From assembly GCF_033406955.1 (NCBI RefSeq), contig NZ_CP137734.1:5394001-5458000 (forward strand): 64,000 nucleotides of DNA, given 5' to 3'. Shown one piece after another: positions 40,716 through 51,314 of the stretch. The notes under the pieces were generated by a model. It did no database searches, was not told where the DNA came from, and was given only the letters and a program-made list of their open reading frames with translations. A program made the position numbers and the translations under genes. The stretch's first letter is position 1. The number at the start of each line of letters is the position of its first letter. Origin of the DNA: Streptomyces violaceoruber (GTDB lineage: Bacteria > Actinomycetota > Actinomycetes > Streptomycetales > Streptomycetaceae).

Positions 40716-41876
40716 TCAGCCCACCAGCCCCAACTCCCGTGCGATCAGCATCCGCTGGACCTCGCTGGTGCCCTCGCCGATCTCCAGGATCTTCGCGTCC
40801 CGCCACATGCGGGCCACCGGGTACTCGTTCATGAAACCGTAGCCGCCGTGGACCTGGGTGGCGTCCCGGGCGTTGTCCACCGCGACCGTCGACGAGTACA
40901 GCTTCGCCAGCGCCGCCTCCTTCTTGAACGGCTCGCCCGCCACCAGCCGCGAGGCCGCGTCCCGCCAGGCGAGACGGGCCGTGTGGGCCTTCATCTCCAT
41001 GTCGGCGATCTTGAACTGGATGGCCTGGTTGGCGCCGATGGGCCTGCCGAAGGCGTGACGTTCCTTCGCGTAGGCGACCGACTCGTCCACACAGCCCTGC
41101 GCCAGCCCCGTGCCCAGCGCGGCGATCGCCACCCGGCCCTCGTCCAGGATGCGCAGGAACTGCGCGTAGCCGCGCCCCAGCTCGCCCAGCAGGTTCGCCG
41201 CCGGGACCCGGACGTCGGCGAAGGACAGCTCACGGGTGTCCGAGGCGTTCCAGCCGACCTTCGAGTACGGGGCGGCCACCGTGAAGCCCGGGGTGCCCGA
41301 CGGGACGATGATCGACGAGATCAGGGGCCTGCCGTCGGGCTTGCGGCCGGTCACCGCCGTGACCGTGACCAGGCCCGTGATGTCCGTGCCGGAGTTGGTG
41401 ATGAAGCACTTGGTGCCGTTGATGACCCATTCGTTCGTGGCCTCGTCCAGGCGGGCCGTGGTACGGGTCGCGCCCGCGTCGCTGCCCCCGTCCGGCTCGG
41501 TGAGACCGAACGCGCCCAGGATCTCGCCCGAGCAGAGCCGGGGCAGCCACTCGCGCTTCTGCTCCTCGGTGCCGAACAGGTGCAGCGGCATCGCGCCCAG
41601 CGAGACACCCGCCTCCAGCGTGATCGCCACCGACGAGTCGACCCGGGCCAGCTCCTCCAGGGCCACGCCGAGGGCGAAGTAGTCGCCGCCCATGCCGCCG
41701 TACTCCTCCGGGAACGGCAGCCCGAACAGGCCCATGCGGCCCATCTCGCGGACGATCTCGTACGGGAACTCGTGCCGCTCGTAGAAGTCGCCGATCTTGG
41801 GCGCCACCACGTCGTGCGCGAACTGTTCGACCGTACGGCGCAGTTCTTCCAGTTCGGGGGAGAGCTTGTGGTCCAT
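40716..41876 (-). CDS. acdH: Acyl-CoA dehydrogenase (branched-chain type)
   Basis: 386 residues, normal length. FAD and substrate motifs: AFGLTEPDGGSDAGATRTTA (about 128-147), ITNSGTDITGL, the late QVHGGYGFMNEYPVARMWRD and EGTSEVQRMLIAREL. It introduces the double bond in short branched acyl-CoA, most likely isovaleryl- or isobutyryl-CoA. ATG 41876 follows hmgL by 5 nt, so it is the last gene of a carboxylase-lyase operon for leucine breakdown. The symbol follows the S. coelicolor gene at this position from memory. Confidence 0.88.
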   Translation of the reverse strand: MDHKLSPELEELRRTVEQFAHDVVAPKIGDFYERHEFPYEIVREMGRMGLFGLPFPEEYGGMGGDYFALGVALEELARVDSSVAITLEAGVSLGAMPLHLFGTEEQKREWLPRLCSGEILGAFGLTEPDGGSDAGATRTTARLDEATNEWVINGTKCFITNSGTDITGLVTVTAVTGRKPDGRPLISSIIVPSGTPGFTVAAPYSKVGWNASDTRELSFADVRVPAANLLGELGRGYAQFLRILDEGRVAIAALGTGLAQGCVDESVAYAKERHAFGRPIGANQAIQFKIADMEMKAHTARLAWRDAASRLVAGEPFKKEAALAKLYSSTVAVDNARDATQVHGGYGFMNEYPVARMWRDAKILEIGEGTSEVQRMLIARELGLVG

Positions 41877-41881
41877 GGTGT

Positions 41882-42835
41882 TCACGACTCCTGGTGGGAG
41901 AGGGCTCGTACGGTGCGGGACGGGCTCGGCCGGCCCAGGTGCGCGGCCATCCAGACGCTTGTGGCGACGAGACGGCCGAGGTCGACCCCGGTGTCGATGC
42001 CGAGGCCCCGCAGCATCCACACGAGGTCTTCGGTGGCGAGGTTGCCGGTGGCGGACTTCGCGAAGGGGCAGCCGCCGAGCCCGCCGGCGGAGGCGTCGAC
42101 GGTGGTGACGCCCCGCTGGAGCGCGGCCAGCGTGTTGGCCAGGGCCTGGCCGTAGGTGTCGTGGAAGTGCACGCCCAGCGCGGAGACCGGCACGCCCGCC
42201 CCGGTCAGCGCGGTGAGCAGCGCCGTCACATGGCCCGGGGTCGCCACCCCGATGGTGTCGCCGAGGCTCAGCTCGTCGCAGCCCATGTCCAGCAGGGCCC
42301 GGCAGACCCGCACCACCTGGGGGACGGCGACCGGGCCCTCCCACGGATCGCCGAAGCACATCGAGAGGTAGCCCCGTACACGGACGTCGTCGCCCTGCGC
42401 CTTCGCCCGGGTCACCACGGGCTCGAACATGGCCAGCGCCTCGTCCACGGTGCGGTTGAGGTTGGCCTTGGCGAAGGACTCGGTCGCGCTGGCGAACACC
42501 GCGACCCGGCGCGCGCCGAGCGCGAGGGCCCGGTCCAGGCCGCGTTCGTTCGGCACCAGCACCGGCAGCTCCACCGGCAGGCCGGAGATCCGCGGGTACA
42601 GGTCCTCGGCGTCGGCCAGCTGGGGGACCCACTTGGGGTGGACGAAGCTCGTCGCCTCGATCGTGGTCAGGCCCGTGCCGGCCAGCCGGCGGATGAACTC
42701 CGCCTTGACGGCCGTCGGCACGGTCGCCTTCTCGTTCTGCAGTCCGTCGCGCGCGCCGACCTCGTGGATGCGGACGCGGGCGGGCAGTCCCTCGGCCGGT
42801 ACGGCCATCGGGAGGCCCGGTTCCGGGGCGTTCAT
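41882..42835 (-). CDS. hmgL: Hydroxymethylglutaryl-CoA lyase
   Basis: 317 residues of the TIM-barrel lyase family. IHEVGARDGLQNEK (about 24-37) has the metal-binding Arg-Asp, HFHDTYGQALAN the metal His pair, and GLGGCPFAKSATGN the catalytic cysteine loop. It splits HMG-CoA to acetyl-CoA and acetoacetate, the last step of leucine degradation. Its ATG overlaps the accA1 stop (ATGA). Confidence 0.94.
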   Translation of the reverse strand: MNAPEPGLPMAVPAEGLPARVRIHEVGARDGLQNEKATVPTAVKAEFIRRLAGTGLTTIEATSFVHPKWVPQLADAEDLYPRISGLPVELPVLVPNERGLDRALALGARRVAVFASATESFAKANLNRTVDEALAMFEPVVTRAKAQGDDVRVRGYLSMCFGDPWEGPVAVPQVVRVCRALLDMGCDELSLGDTIGVATPGHVTALLTALTGAGVPVSALGVHFHDTYGQALANTLAALQRGVTTVDASAGGLGGCPFAKSATGNLATEDLVWMLRGLGIDTGVDLGRLVATSVWMAAHLGRPSPSRTVRALSHQES

Positions 42836-44799
42836 GCCGTCTCCTCCGTCGCGTCGTCGGTGGGTGCGATGACCGCGAGCACCTGGTCCATGGCCACCGT
42901 CGTGCCCGGCGCCACGTCCAGCTCGGCGACGGTGCCCGCGTGCGGGGCGGAGATGACGTGCTCCATCTTCATCGCCTCCACCACCAGCAGGCTCTGCCCG
43001 GCGCTCACCTCGTCGCCGACGGCGACCTTCACCACCGTCACCGTGCCCGGCATCGGCGCGGTCAGCGAGTCGGCGCCCGCGTGGGCGGACCGGTTGAGGG
43101 AGGCGGCCACCGGGTCGTGGTCGCGCACCTGCCAGGCGTCGCCGTCGCGGCCCAGCCAGTCGGCGGCGCGGTGGAAGGTGTGCCGGACGCCGTCCAGGGT
43201 GACCGTGACCCGGTCCCCGGTGACGGTGTGGGTTCCGCGCGGGGTGTGTTCCACCGGGTCGGTGACCCGGAGGTGGAAGGCGGCCGCCTTCGGCTCGCCG
43301 CCCATCCGCCAGCCGCTCGGCACCGAGAACGGGTCCGTCCAGCCGTCCCCGCGCGGGCGCAGCGCCTCCAGCCGTACGGCCGCCGCCGCCTCGTACACCT
43401 CCTCCGGTACGTCGGTGGCGACCAGGCCGTCGACCTCGCGCTCCACCAGCCCCGTGTCCAGCTCGCCCGCCACCACCGCCGGGTGCGCGAGCAGCCGCCG
43501 CAGGAACCCGGCGTTGGTCTGCACGCCCAGGGTGACCGTCCCGGCCAGCGCCGCCCGGAGCCTGCGCAGCGCGGTCTCCCGGTCGGGGCCGTACGCGATC
43601 ACCTTGGACAGCATCGGGTCGTAGAGGCTGCCGACCTCGGTGCCCTCACTGAGCCCCGAGTCGGTGCGCACGCCGTCGCCCTCGGGCTCGCGCAGCCGCA
43701 GCACCGTGCCGCCGGAGGGCAGGAAGCCGCGCGCCGGGTCCTCCGCGCACAGCCGGGCCTCGATCGCGTGCCCGGTCAGCCGTACGTCCTCCTGCCCGAA
43801 CCCGAGCGGCTCGCCCGCCGCCACCCGCAGCTGCCACTCCACCAGGTCCAGGCCGGTCACCAGCTCGGTCACCGGGTGCTCGACCTGGAGACGGGTGTTC
43901 ATCTCCATGAAGTAGTACTGGGAGGGGTCGCTCCCGGGCACGATGAACTCCACCGTGCCCGCGCCCCGGTAGCCGCAGGACCGGGCCGCCTGCACGGCCG
44001 CCTCGCCCATCGCCGCCCGGGTCGCCTCGTCCAGCAGGACGCTGGGCGCCTCCTCGATCACCTTCTGGTGGCGGCGCTGGAGCGAGCACTCGCGCTCGCC
44101 CAGGTGCACCACGCCCCCGTGGCCGTCGGCCAGCACCTGGATCTCGATGTGCCGGGGACGGTCGATCCACCGCTCCACCAGCAGCGTGTCGTCGCCGAAG
44201 GAGGCGCGGGCCTCGCGGCGCGCGGCGGCGATCTCGTCGGCCAGCACCGCCGTGTCCCGCACCAGCCGCATGCCCTTGCCGCCACCGCCCGCCGACGGCT
44301 TGAGCAGCACCGGGGTGCCGATCTCGCGGGCGGCGTCGGCGAGCTGCTCGTCGGTGAGCCCGCTGCCGCTGGAGCCGGGGACGACCGGCACCCCGGCCGC
44401 CCGCACCGTCTCCTTGGCGCGGATCTTGTCGCCCATCAGGGCGATCGCGTCGGCGGACGGCCCGATGAAGACCAGCCCCGCCTCCTCGCAGGCCCGCGCG
44501 AAACCCGCGTTCTCGGCGAGGAAGCCGTATCCCGGGTGGACGGCCTGCGCCCCCGTCCGGGCCGCCGCCGCCAGCAGCCGCTCGACGGACAGATAGCTCT
44601 CCGTCGCGGGCGCCGGGCCGATCCGTACCGCGTCGTCCGCCTCCCGCACATGCCGTGCGTCCGCGTCGGCGTCGGAGAAGACCGCCACCGAGCGCACGCC
44701 CATCGAGCGCAGCGTCCGGATGACGCGGACGGCGATCTCGCCGCGGTTGGCGACGAGCACGGTGTCGAACATGCGCGACGTGTCCTTCGTGTTGTCCAT
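42832..44799 (-). CDS. accA1: Acyl-CoA carboxylase alpha chain (biotin carboxylase plus biotin carrier)
   Basis: 655 residues. Biotin carboxylase domain at about 10-455 with FDTVLVANRGEIAVRVIRTL and ATP-grasp loop KPSAGGGGKGMRLV. A BT-like linker follows, then the biotinyl domain ending in VEAMKMEHVISAPHAGTV with the biotin Lys about 50 residues from the end. It is the alpha subunit of a methylcrotonyl-CoA-type carboxylase with AccD1. ATG 44799 is chosen because GAGGAGG lies upstream at 8-14 nt; an internal ATG at 44772 is the alternative. The long reading frame further upstream is a shadow of accD1. Confidence 0.93.
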   Translation of the reverse strand: MDNTKDTSRMFDTVLVANRGEIAVRVIRTLRSMGVRSVAVFSDADADARHVREADDAVRIGPAPATESYLSVERLLAAAARTGAQAVHPGYGFLAENAGFARACEEAGLVFIGPSADAIALMGDKIRAKETVRAAGVPVVPGSSGSGLTDEQLADAAREIGTPVLLKPSAGGGGKGMRLVRDTAVLADEIAAARREARASFGDDTLLVERWIDRPRHIEIQVLADGHGGVVHLGERECSLQRRHQKVIEEAPSVLLDEATRAAMGEAAVQAARSCGYRGAGTVEFIVPGSDPSQYYFMEMNTRLQVEHPVTELVTGLDLVEWQLRVAAGEPLGFGQEDVRLTGHAIEARLCAEDPARGFLPSGGTVLRLREPEGDGVRTDSGLSEGTEVGSLYDPMLSKVIAYGPDRETALRRLRAALAGTVTLGVQTNAGFLRRLLAHPAVVAGELDTGLVEREVDGLVATDVPEEVYEAAAAVRLEALRPRGDGWTDPFSVPSGWRMGGEPKAAAFHLRVTDPVEHTPRGTHTVTGDRVTVTLDGVRHTFHRAADWLGRDGDAWQVRDHDPVAASLNRSAHAGADSLTAPMPGTVTVVKVAVGDEVSAGQSLLVVEAMKMEHVISAPHAGTVAELDVAPGTTVAMDQVLAVIAPTDDATEETA

Positions 44800-44810
44800 G
44801 GGTCCCCTCC

Positions 44811-46427
<1,617 letters not shown>

Positions 46428-46457
46428 CCTGCGGTCCCCTCACCCAGTGGTCGACCA

Positions 46458-46503
46458 GTTAATGAGCGTTAACGCATTTCCTTCAGGTTAACGACCGCTA
46501 ACC
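46458..46503. promoter_or_regulatory. Two TetR-type inverted repeats between accD1 and its regulator
   Basis: GTTAATGAGCGTTAAC at 46458-46473 and GGTTAACGACCGCTAACC at 46486-46503 share a GTTAA ... TTAAC layout, with perfect outer 5-bp arms in each. They occupy the divergent promoter region. They are probable operators for the adjacent TetR gene product. Confidence 0.75.
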
Positions 46504-46524
46504 CGCCTGTCTAGAATCGACTTC

Positions 46525-47151
46525 ATGGCCACCAGAACCGACGCCCCCACCCGCCGCGAGCAGATCCTCAAGGAGGCCGCCCGGCTCTTCGCCGAGCGCG
46601 GCTTCCACGGGGTGGGCGTCGACGAGATAGGCGCCGCGGTCGGCATCAGCGGCCCCGGCCTCTACCGGCACTTCCCCGGCAAGGACGCGATGCTCGCCGA
46701 GCTGCTGGTCGGGATCAGCGACTCGCTGCTGACCGGGGCGAAGCGGCGGCTGGCGGAGGCGGACGGGGCGGCCGGCTCCCGGGCGGGCACCGGCCCGACG
46801 GGGCCGGGGGCGGTCCTCGACTCGCTCATCGAGGGGCACATCGACTTCGCGCTCGACGACCGCCCGCTCATCACCCTGCACGACCGCGAGCTGGACCGCC
46901 TCCGGGACGCCGACCGCAAGATGGTGCGGCAGTTGCAGCGGCAGTACGTGGAGCTGTGGGTCGGGGTGCTCCGGGAGGTCTACCCGGCGGTCGCCGAGCC
47001 CGCCGCCCGCTCCGCGGTCCATTCGGTCTTCGGCCTCCTGAACTCCACCCCCCACCTGGGCCGCCCCGGCTCCCTGCCCGGCCGCGCGGTGACGGCGTCC
47101 CTGCTGCACCGGATGGCCCGGGGGGCGTTCGCGGCGGTGGGGGAGGCGTAG
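46525..47151 (+). CDS. TetR-family regulator of leucine/acyl-CoA catabolism
   Basis: 208 residues. HTH at about 8-55 (RREQILKEAARLFAERGFHG; ISGPGLYRHFPGKDAMLAEL). A ligand-binding domain follows with HIDFALDDRPLITLHDREL. It is divergent from accD1-accA1-hmgL-acdH and lies between the two acyl-CoA gene groups, with operator-like repeats in between, so it probably represses the operon until an acyl-CoA binds. Confidence 0.88.
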   Translation: MATRTDAPTRREQILKEAARLFAERGFHGVGVDEIGAAVGISGPGLYRHFPGKDAMLAELLVGISDSLLTGAKRRLAEADGAAGSRAGTGPTGPGAVLDSLIEGHIDFALDDRPLITLHDRELDRLRDADRKMVRQLQRQYVELWVGVLREVYPAVAEPAARSAVHSVFGLLNSTPHLGRPGSLPGRAVTASLLHRMARGAFAAVGEA

Positions 47152-47235
47152 CGGGCGCCCCTCCCCGGGGGCGGGGAGTGACGAGGGTTACCCGCGTCCC
47201 GGTCTGGACGCCTTCGGCTACCCGCCGGTACGGTG

Positions 47236-47259
47236 ATATCTGAGCAAGCGCTTAGATAT
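47236..47259. promoter_or_regulatory. Palindrome with AAGCGCTT core before acyl-CoA dehydrogenase
   Basis: ATATCT and AGATAT arms frame TGAGCAAGCGCTTAG; 18 of 24 bases are symmetric and AAGCGCTT (47246-47253) is perfect. It lies 22 bp upstream of the GTG start. Sites with GCAAGCGCTTGC are typical of TetR regulators of fatty-acid genes in actinomycetes; which regulator acts here is unknown. Confidence 0.6.
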
Positions 47260-47280
47260 TCGTACCCTGGAGGTGGCGCG

Positions 47281-48438
47281 GTGCGCCGTACGGTGTTCAA
47301 CGAGGACCACGAGGCGTTCCGGGAGACCCTCCGCGCCTTCATCGAGGCCGAGGTCGTCCCCGTCTACGACGACTGGTTCGCCGCGGGCCAGGCGCCGCGC
47401 GAGTTCTACTACAAGCTCGGCGAGCTGGGCATCTTCGGCATCAACGTGCCCGAGGAGTTCGGCGGCGCCGGCATGGACAGCCACAAGTTCGAGGCCGTCC
47501 TCTACGAGGAGACCGCCCGCGCGGGCGTCCAGTTCGGCGGCTCCGGCGTCCACGTGCTGCTCGCCCTGCCCTACATCAACATGCTGGCCACCGACGAGCA
47601 GAAGAAGCGCTACCTGCCGAAGTTCGTCACCGGCGAGGAGATGTGGGCCATCGCGATGACCGAGCCGGGCACCGGCTCCGACCTCGCGGGCATGAAGTCC
47701 ACCGCCAAACTCTCCGAGGACGGCACCCACTACGTCCTCAACGGCGCCAAGACCTTCATCACCGGCGGCGTGCACGCCGACCGCGTCATCGTCTGCGCCC
47801 GCACCGACGCGCCCACGGCCGAGGACCGCCGCCACGGCATCTCCCTGTTCGCCGTGGACACCAAGTCCGAGGGCTACTCGGTCGGCCGCAAGCTCGACAA
47901 GCTGGGCCTGCGCACCTCCGACACCGCCGAGCTGGCCTTCGTCGACGTCAAGGTCCCCGTCGAGGACCTGCTCGGCGAGGAGAACAAGGGCTTCTCCTAC
48001 CTCGGCCACAACCTGGCCTCCGAGCGCTGGGGCATCGCCTTCGGCGCCTACGCGCAGGCCAAGGCCGCCGTCCGGTTCGCCAAGCAGTACGTGCAGGACC
48101 GCACCGTCTTCGGCAAGCCGGTCGCCCACTTCCAGAACACCAAGTTCGAGCTGGCCGCCTGCCAGGCCGAGGTGGACGCCGCCGAGGCCGTCGTCGACCG
48201 CGCGACCGAGGCCCTGGACGCCGGCGAGCTGACCCCCGCCGAGGCCGCCAGCGCCAAGCTGTTCTGCACCGAGGTCGCCCACCGCGTCATCGACCGCTGC
48301 CTCCAGCTGCACGGCGGCTACGGCTACATGAACGAGTACCCGATCGCCCGCCTGTACGCGGACAACCGCGTCAACCGCATCTACGGCGGCACCAGCGAGA
48401 TCATGAAGTCGATCATCGCGAAGAACATGGGCCTGTAG
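47281..48438 (+). CDS. Acyl-CoA dehydrogenase
   Basis: 385 residues. AMTEPGTGSDLAGMKSTAKL (about 125-144), INGAKTFITGG-type loop, and QLHGGYGYMNEYPIARLYAD near the end are the family signatures. It removes two hydrogens from acyl-CoA with FAD. GTG 47281 has GGAGG 8-12 nt upstream and is preferred over an ATG at 47233, which lies inside the palindrome. The tesB gene follows after 10 bp, so the two probably form an operon. Confidence 0.92.
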   Translation: MRRTVFNEDHEAFRETLRAFIEAEVVPVYDDWFAAGQAPREFYYKLGELGIFGINVPEEFGGAGMDSHKFEAVLYEETARAGVQFGGSGVHVLLALPYINMLATDEQKKRYLPKFVTGEEMWAIAMTEPGTGSDLAGMKSTAKLSEDGTHYVLNGAKTFITGGVHADRVIVCARTDAPTAEDRRHGISLFAVDTKSEGYSVGRKLDKLGLRTSDTAELAFVDVKVPVEDLLGEENKGFSYLGHNLASERWGIAFGAYAQAKAAVRFAKQYVQDRTVFGKPVAHFQNTKFELAACQAEVDAAEAVVDRATEALDAGELTPAEAASAKLFCTEVAHRVIDRCLQLHGGYGYMNEYPIARLYADNRVNRIYGGTSEIMKSIIAKNMGL

Positions 48439-48448
48439 ACCACAGGTC

Positions 48449-49321
48449 ATGAGCGAAGCACTCCAGTCCCTCCTCGACCTGCTCGACCTCGAGCGGATCG
48501 AGGAGGACATCTACCGCGGCCGCTCCCGGTCCGCCGTCGTCCCCCGGGTCTTCGGCGGACAGGTGGCGGCCCAGGCCATGGTCGCCGCCGGCCGCACCGT
48601 CCCCGGAGACCGGCACGCGCACTCCCTGCACGCGTACTTCCTGCGCCCCGGCGACCCCGGCGCCCCCATCGTCTACAACGTCGACCGGCTGCGCGACGGC
48701 CGCTCCTTCACCACCCGCCGCGTCGTCGCCGTCCAGCACGGCAAGCCGATCTTCACCCTGTCGGCGTCCTTCCAGACGTACGAGGAGGGCCTGGACCACC
48801 AGGCCCCGATGCCGTCCGCACCGGACCCGGCGACCCTCCCCACCGGCGAGGAGCGGCTGCGCGGCTACCCGCACCTGCCCGCCGAGACGGTGGAGCGCTT
48901 CCTGGAGGCCCGCGCCGCCGTCGACCTGCGCTACGTCGACGACCCGCCCTTCGGCGACTTCGGCACCCCGCGCGAACCGCACTCCCAGGTGTGGTTCCGC
49001 ACCAACGGCAAGCTCGCGGACGACCCCCTGCTGCACGTCGTCCTCGCCACCTACGTCTCCGACATGACCCTGCTCGACTCGGTCCTGCTCGCGCACGGCC
49101 GCGGCGGCTGGGCCGTCGGCGACGTCGTCGGGGCCTCGCTGGACCACGCCATGTGGTTCCACCGGCCCTTCCGCGCCGACGAATGGCTGCTGTACGACCA
49201 GCAGTCGCCGTCCGCGTCCGGCGGCCGGGGCCTCGGCCAGGCCCGCATCCACACCCAGGACGGGCGGCTCGCCGTCTCCGTCGTCCAGGAAGGCGTGGTC
49301 CGCGTCCCTCGGGAACACTGA
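48449..49321 (+). CDS. tesB: Acyl-CoA thioesterase II
   Basis: 290 residues with a double hotdog fold. RVFGGQVAAQAMVAAGRTVP (about 30-50), HSLHAYFLRPGDP and SFTTRRVVAVQHGKPIF in the first half; the catalytic Asp region AHWYDD-like is seen as LDHAMWFHRPFRADEWLLYD in the second. It releases CoA from acyl-CoAs. It is cotranscribed with the acyl-CoA dehydrogenase before it and overlaps none of its neighbours. Confidence 0.92.
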   Translation: MSEALQSLLDLLDLERIEEDIYRGRSRSAVVPRVFGGQVAAQAMVAAGRTVPGDRHAHSLHAYFLRPGDPGAPIVYNVDRLRDGRSFTTRRVVAVQHGKPIFTLSASFQTYEEGLDHQAPMPSAPDPATLPTGEERLRGYPHLPAETVERFLEARAAVDLRYVDDPPFGDFGTPREPHSQVWFRTNGKLADDPLLHVVLATYVSDMTLLDSVLLAHGRGGWAVGDVVGASLDHAMWFHRPFRADEWLLYDQQSPSASGGRGLGQARIHTQDGRLAVSVVQEGVVRVPREH

Positions 49322-49326
49322 GGGGC

Positions 49327-50307
49327 ATGGCGGACACAGGGGACACGGCCGGAGCGAAGAAGAACGGCGACAGCACCTTCACGGTCCTCGTCGCCGCCTT
49401 CGCCAATCTGGGCATCGCCGTCGCCAAGGCGGTGGCCGGCGTGATCAGCGGCTCCAGCGCGATGCTGTCCGAGGCCGCGCACTCGGTCGCCGACACCGTC
49501 ACCGAGGTGCTGCTGCTGACCTCGCTCAAGCGCAGCGTCCGCCCCGCCGACGAGGACCACCCCCTCGGCCACGGCCCCGAACGGTACATCTGGGCGCTGC
49601 TCGCCGCCGTCGCCACCTTCGTCGGCGGCGCCGTCTTCTCCCTCTACGACGGCATCCACACCCTCACCCACGGCGAGGACCTCGGCGACCCGCTGGTGTC
49701 GTACATCGTCCTGGCCGTGGCCTTCGTCCTGGAGGGCTACTCGCTGCGCACCGGCCTCAGGCAGGTCCGCGGCGAGGCCGCCCACCACCGGGTCTCCTTC
49801 GGGCGCTACCTGCGCCGCACCCCCGACACCGCCGTGAAGGCCGTCGTCATGGAGGACTCCGCCGCGCTGGCCGGCCTGCTGCTCGCCGCGGGCGGACTGC
49901 TCGGCGGACAGCTCACCGGCTCCGGCGTCTGGGACGCCGTCGCCTCGCTGTGCATCGGCGCCCTGCTGCTGTACGTCGCCTGGGTGCTGGGCCGCTCCAA
50001 CGCCGAGTTCCTCGTCGGCCGCCCCCTGTCGCGCTCCGTGCGGGACCGGATCCGTGCCGAGCTGGTGGCCGTCGAGCACATCGAGGCCGTACTGGAGCTG
50101 ACCACCCTCGTGCAGGGGCCGCGGGAGGCGCTGGTCGCCGCCAAGGTCGACTTCCGGGACGTGTCGACGGCGGCGCAGATCGAGTGGGCGTGCGAGCGGG
50201 CCGAGCAGCGGCTGCGCGAGGAGTTCCCGATCGTGCGCCGGGTCTATCTGGACCCGACGCCGGGTTTCGCGCAGCGCCGCACGGAGGGGCTGAACCCGTG
50301 GCCGTAG
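49327..50307 (+). CDS. Cation diffusion facilitator family metal transporter
   Basis: 326 residues. Five to six helices; the metal-site helices read MLSEAAHSVADTVTEVLLL (about 47-65, HxxxD) and AVVMEDSAALAGLLLAAG (D in helix 5), with DEDHPLGHGPERY in the loop. The C-terminal cytoplasmic domain (about 235-326) has the usual small ferredoxin-like fold. It exports Zn, Fe or Mn with protons. The metal cannot be told. ATG 49327 is 6 nt beyond the tesB stop. Confidence 0.88.
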   Translation: MADTGDTAGAKKNGDSTFTVLVAAFANLGIAVAKAVAGVISGSSAMLSEAAHSVADTVTEVLLLTSLKRSVRPADEDHPLGHGPERYIWALLAAVATFVGGAVFSLYDGIHTLTHGEDLGDPLVSYIVLAVAFVLEGYSLRTGLRQVRGEAAHHRVSFGRYLRRTPDTAVKAVVMEDSAALAGLLLAAGGLLGGQLTGSGVWDAVASLCIGALLLYVAWVLGRSNAEFLVGRPLSRSVRDRIRAELVAVEHIEAVLELTTLVQGPREALVAAKVDFRDVSTAAQIEWACERAEQRLREEFPIVRRVYLDPTPGFAQRRTEGLNPWP

Positions 50308-50316
50308 GAGCGCGGG

Positions 50317-51105
50317 CTACTTCAGCCCGGCCTCCGTCAGCAGGTACGCCGTCATCGGGTCGTAGTAGCGCGGGCTGACCACGTGGTCGTCCAGCGGCAC
50401 CGCCACCTGGAGGGTGCCCTCGGACTCGGCGAGGAAGAGGGCCGGGTCGTTGCAGTCCGCGTAGCCGACCGAGTCCACGCCGTGCTGGGCGGCGTAACCG
50501 GCCCAGCCGTGGTCGGCGACCACCAGGTCCGGCAGCGGGCGGCCCTCGCGCTCCAGGCCGGTCAGGATCGCCTTCATCGGCTCGCCCGAGTGGGTGTGCC
50601 ACAGCGAGGCCCCGTGCTCCAGCACCGAGACGTCCGCGAACTGCTGGACGTACCCCTCCTCCGTGGTCAGCCCCTCCGGGATCACGACGATCTCGCAGCC
50701 CGCGTCGCGCAGCGCGGCGGCCGTGGCGCGGTGCACGTCGAGCAGCCCGCCGGGGTGACCGGTGGCGAACAGCACCCGCTGCCCGCCGTCGGCCGCCTTG
50801 CGCAGCCGCCCCGCCATCCGCTCCAGCGCCGAAATGGTCAGCTCGGGATCGATGGTGTCCTGGCCGTACCGGTGCTCGGGGTCGTCGTTGACGCCGACCC
50901 GCTCCGCCATCACCGCGAGCACGTCCTGCTCGTCGCTCCAGCGGTCGCCCAGCTCCAGACCGAGCCAGAAGCCCCGGTCGCCGTTCGCCAGCTTCCGGTA
51001 GTGGGAGAGGTTGTTCTCGCGGGGCGTGGCGACGTCGCCCGCGATACGCGTTCTGACGAGGTGCTCGGCGAGTTCGGCGCGGCTGGGTGTCCCGGGTATC
51101 GGCAT
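50317..51105 (-). CDS. Conserved actinobacterial phosphatase-like protein
   Basis: 262 residues, annotated in streptomycetes as a phosphatase though I see no standard catalytic signature. Notable segments are QRVLFATGHPGGLLDVHRAT (about 116-135), LPDLVVADHGWAGYAAQHG and DSVGYADCNDPALFLAESEG, conserved-looking loops with His, Asp and Gly. ATG 51105 is chosen because the frame upstream is low in conservation. It is divergent from the ureohydrolase gene; the promoters share 209 bp. Confidence 0.65.
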   Translation of the reverse strand: MPIPGTPSRAELAEHLVRTRIAGDVATPRENNLSHYRKLANGDRGFWLGLELGDRWSDEQDVLAVMAERVGVNDDPEHRYGQDTIDPELTISALERMAGRLRKAADGGQRVLFATGHPGGLLDVHRATAAALRDAGCEIVVIPEGLTTEEGYVQQFADVSVLEHGASLWHTHSGEPMKAILTGLEREGRPLPDLVVADHGWAGYAAQHGVDSVGYADCNDPALFLAESEGTLQVAVPLDDHVVSPRYYDPMTAYLLTEAGLK

Positions 51106-51314
51106 GGCTCCATTGTGAGGCAGCCCCGGTCCGGACAGCAGCCGGTCCCGGCGGGATAGCCGATTCCACCAGTCCCCGGCACGCGTATGGACGGAATGTA
51201 CATGTCGCGGCGGCAATTGGGCCATCTAGTCTGCGACGACCGGCTGCCCCGCTCACCAGTACAGTCGGACGGCAGCAGTACATACGCGACGAAGCGTAAG
51301 AAGGAAGGCAGTGC

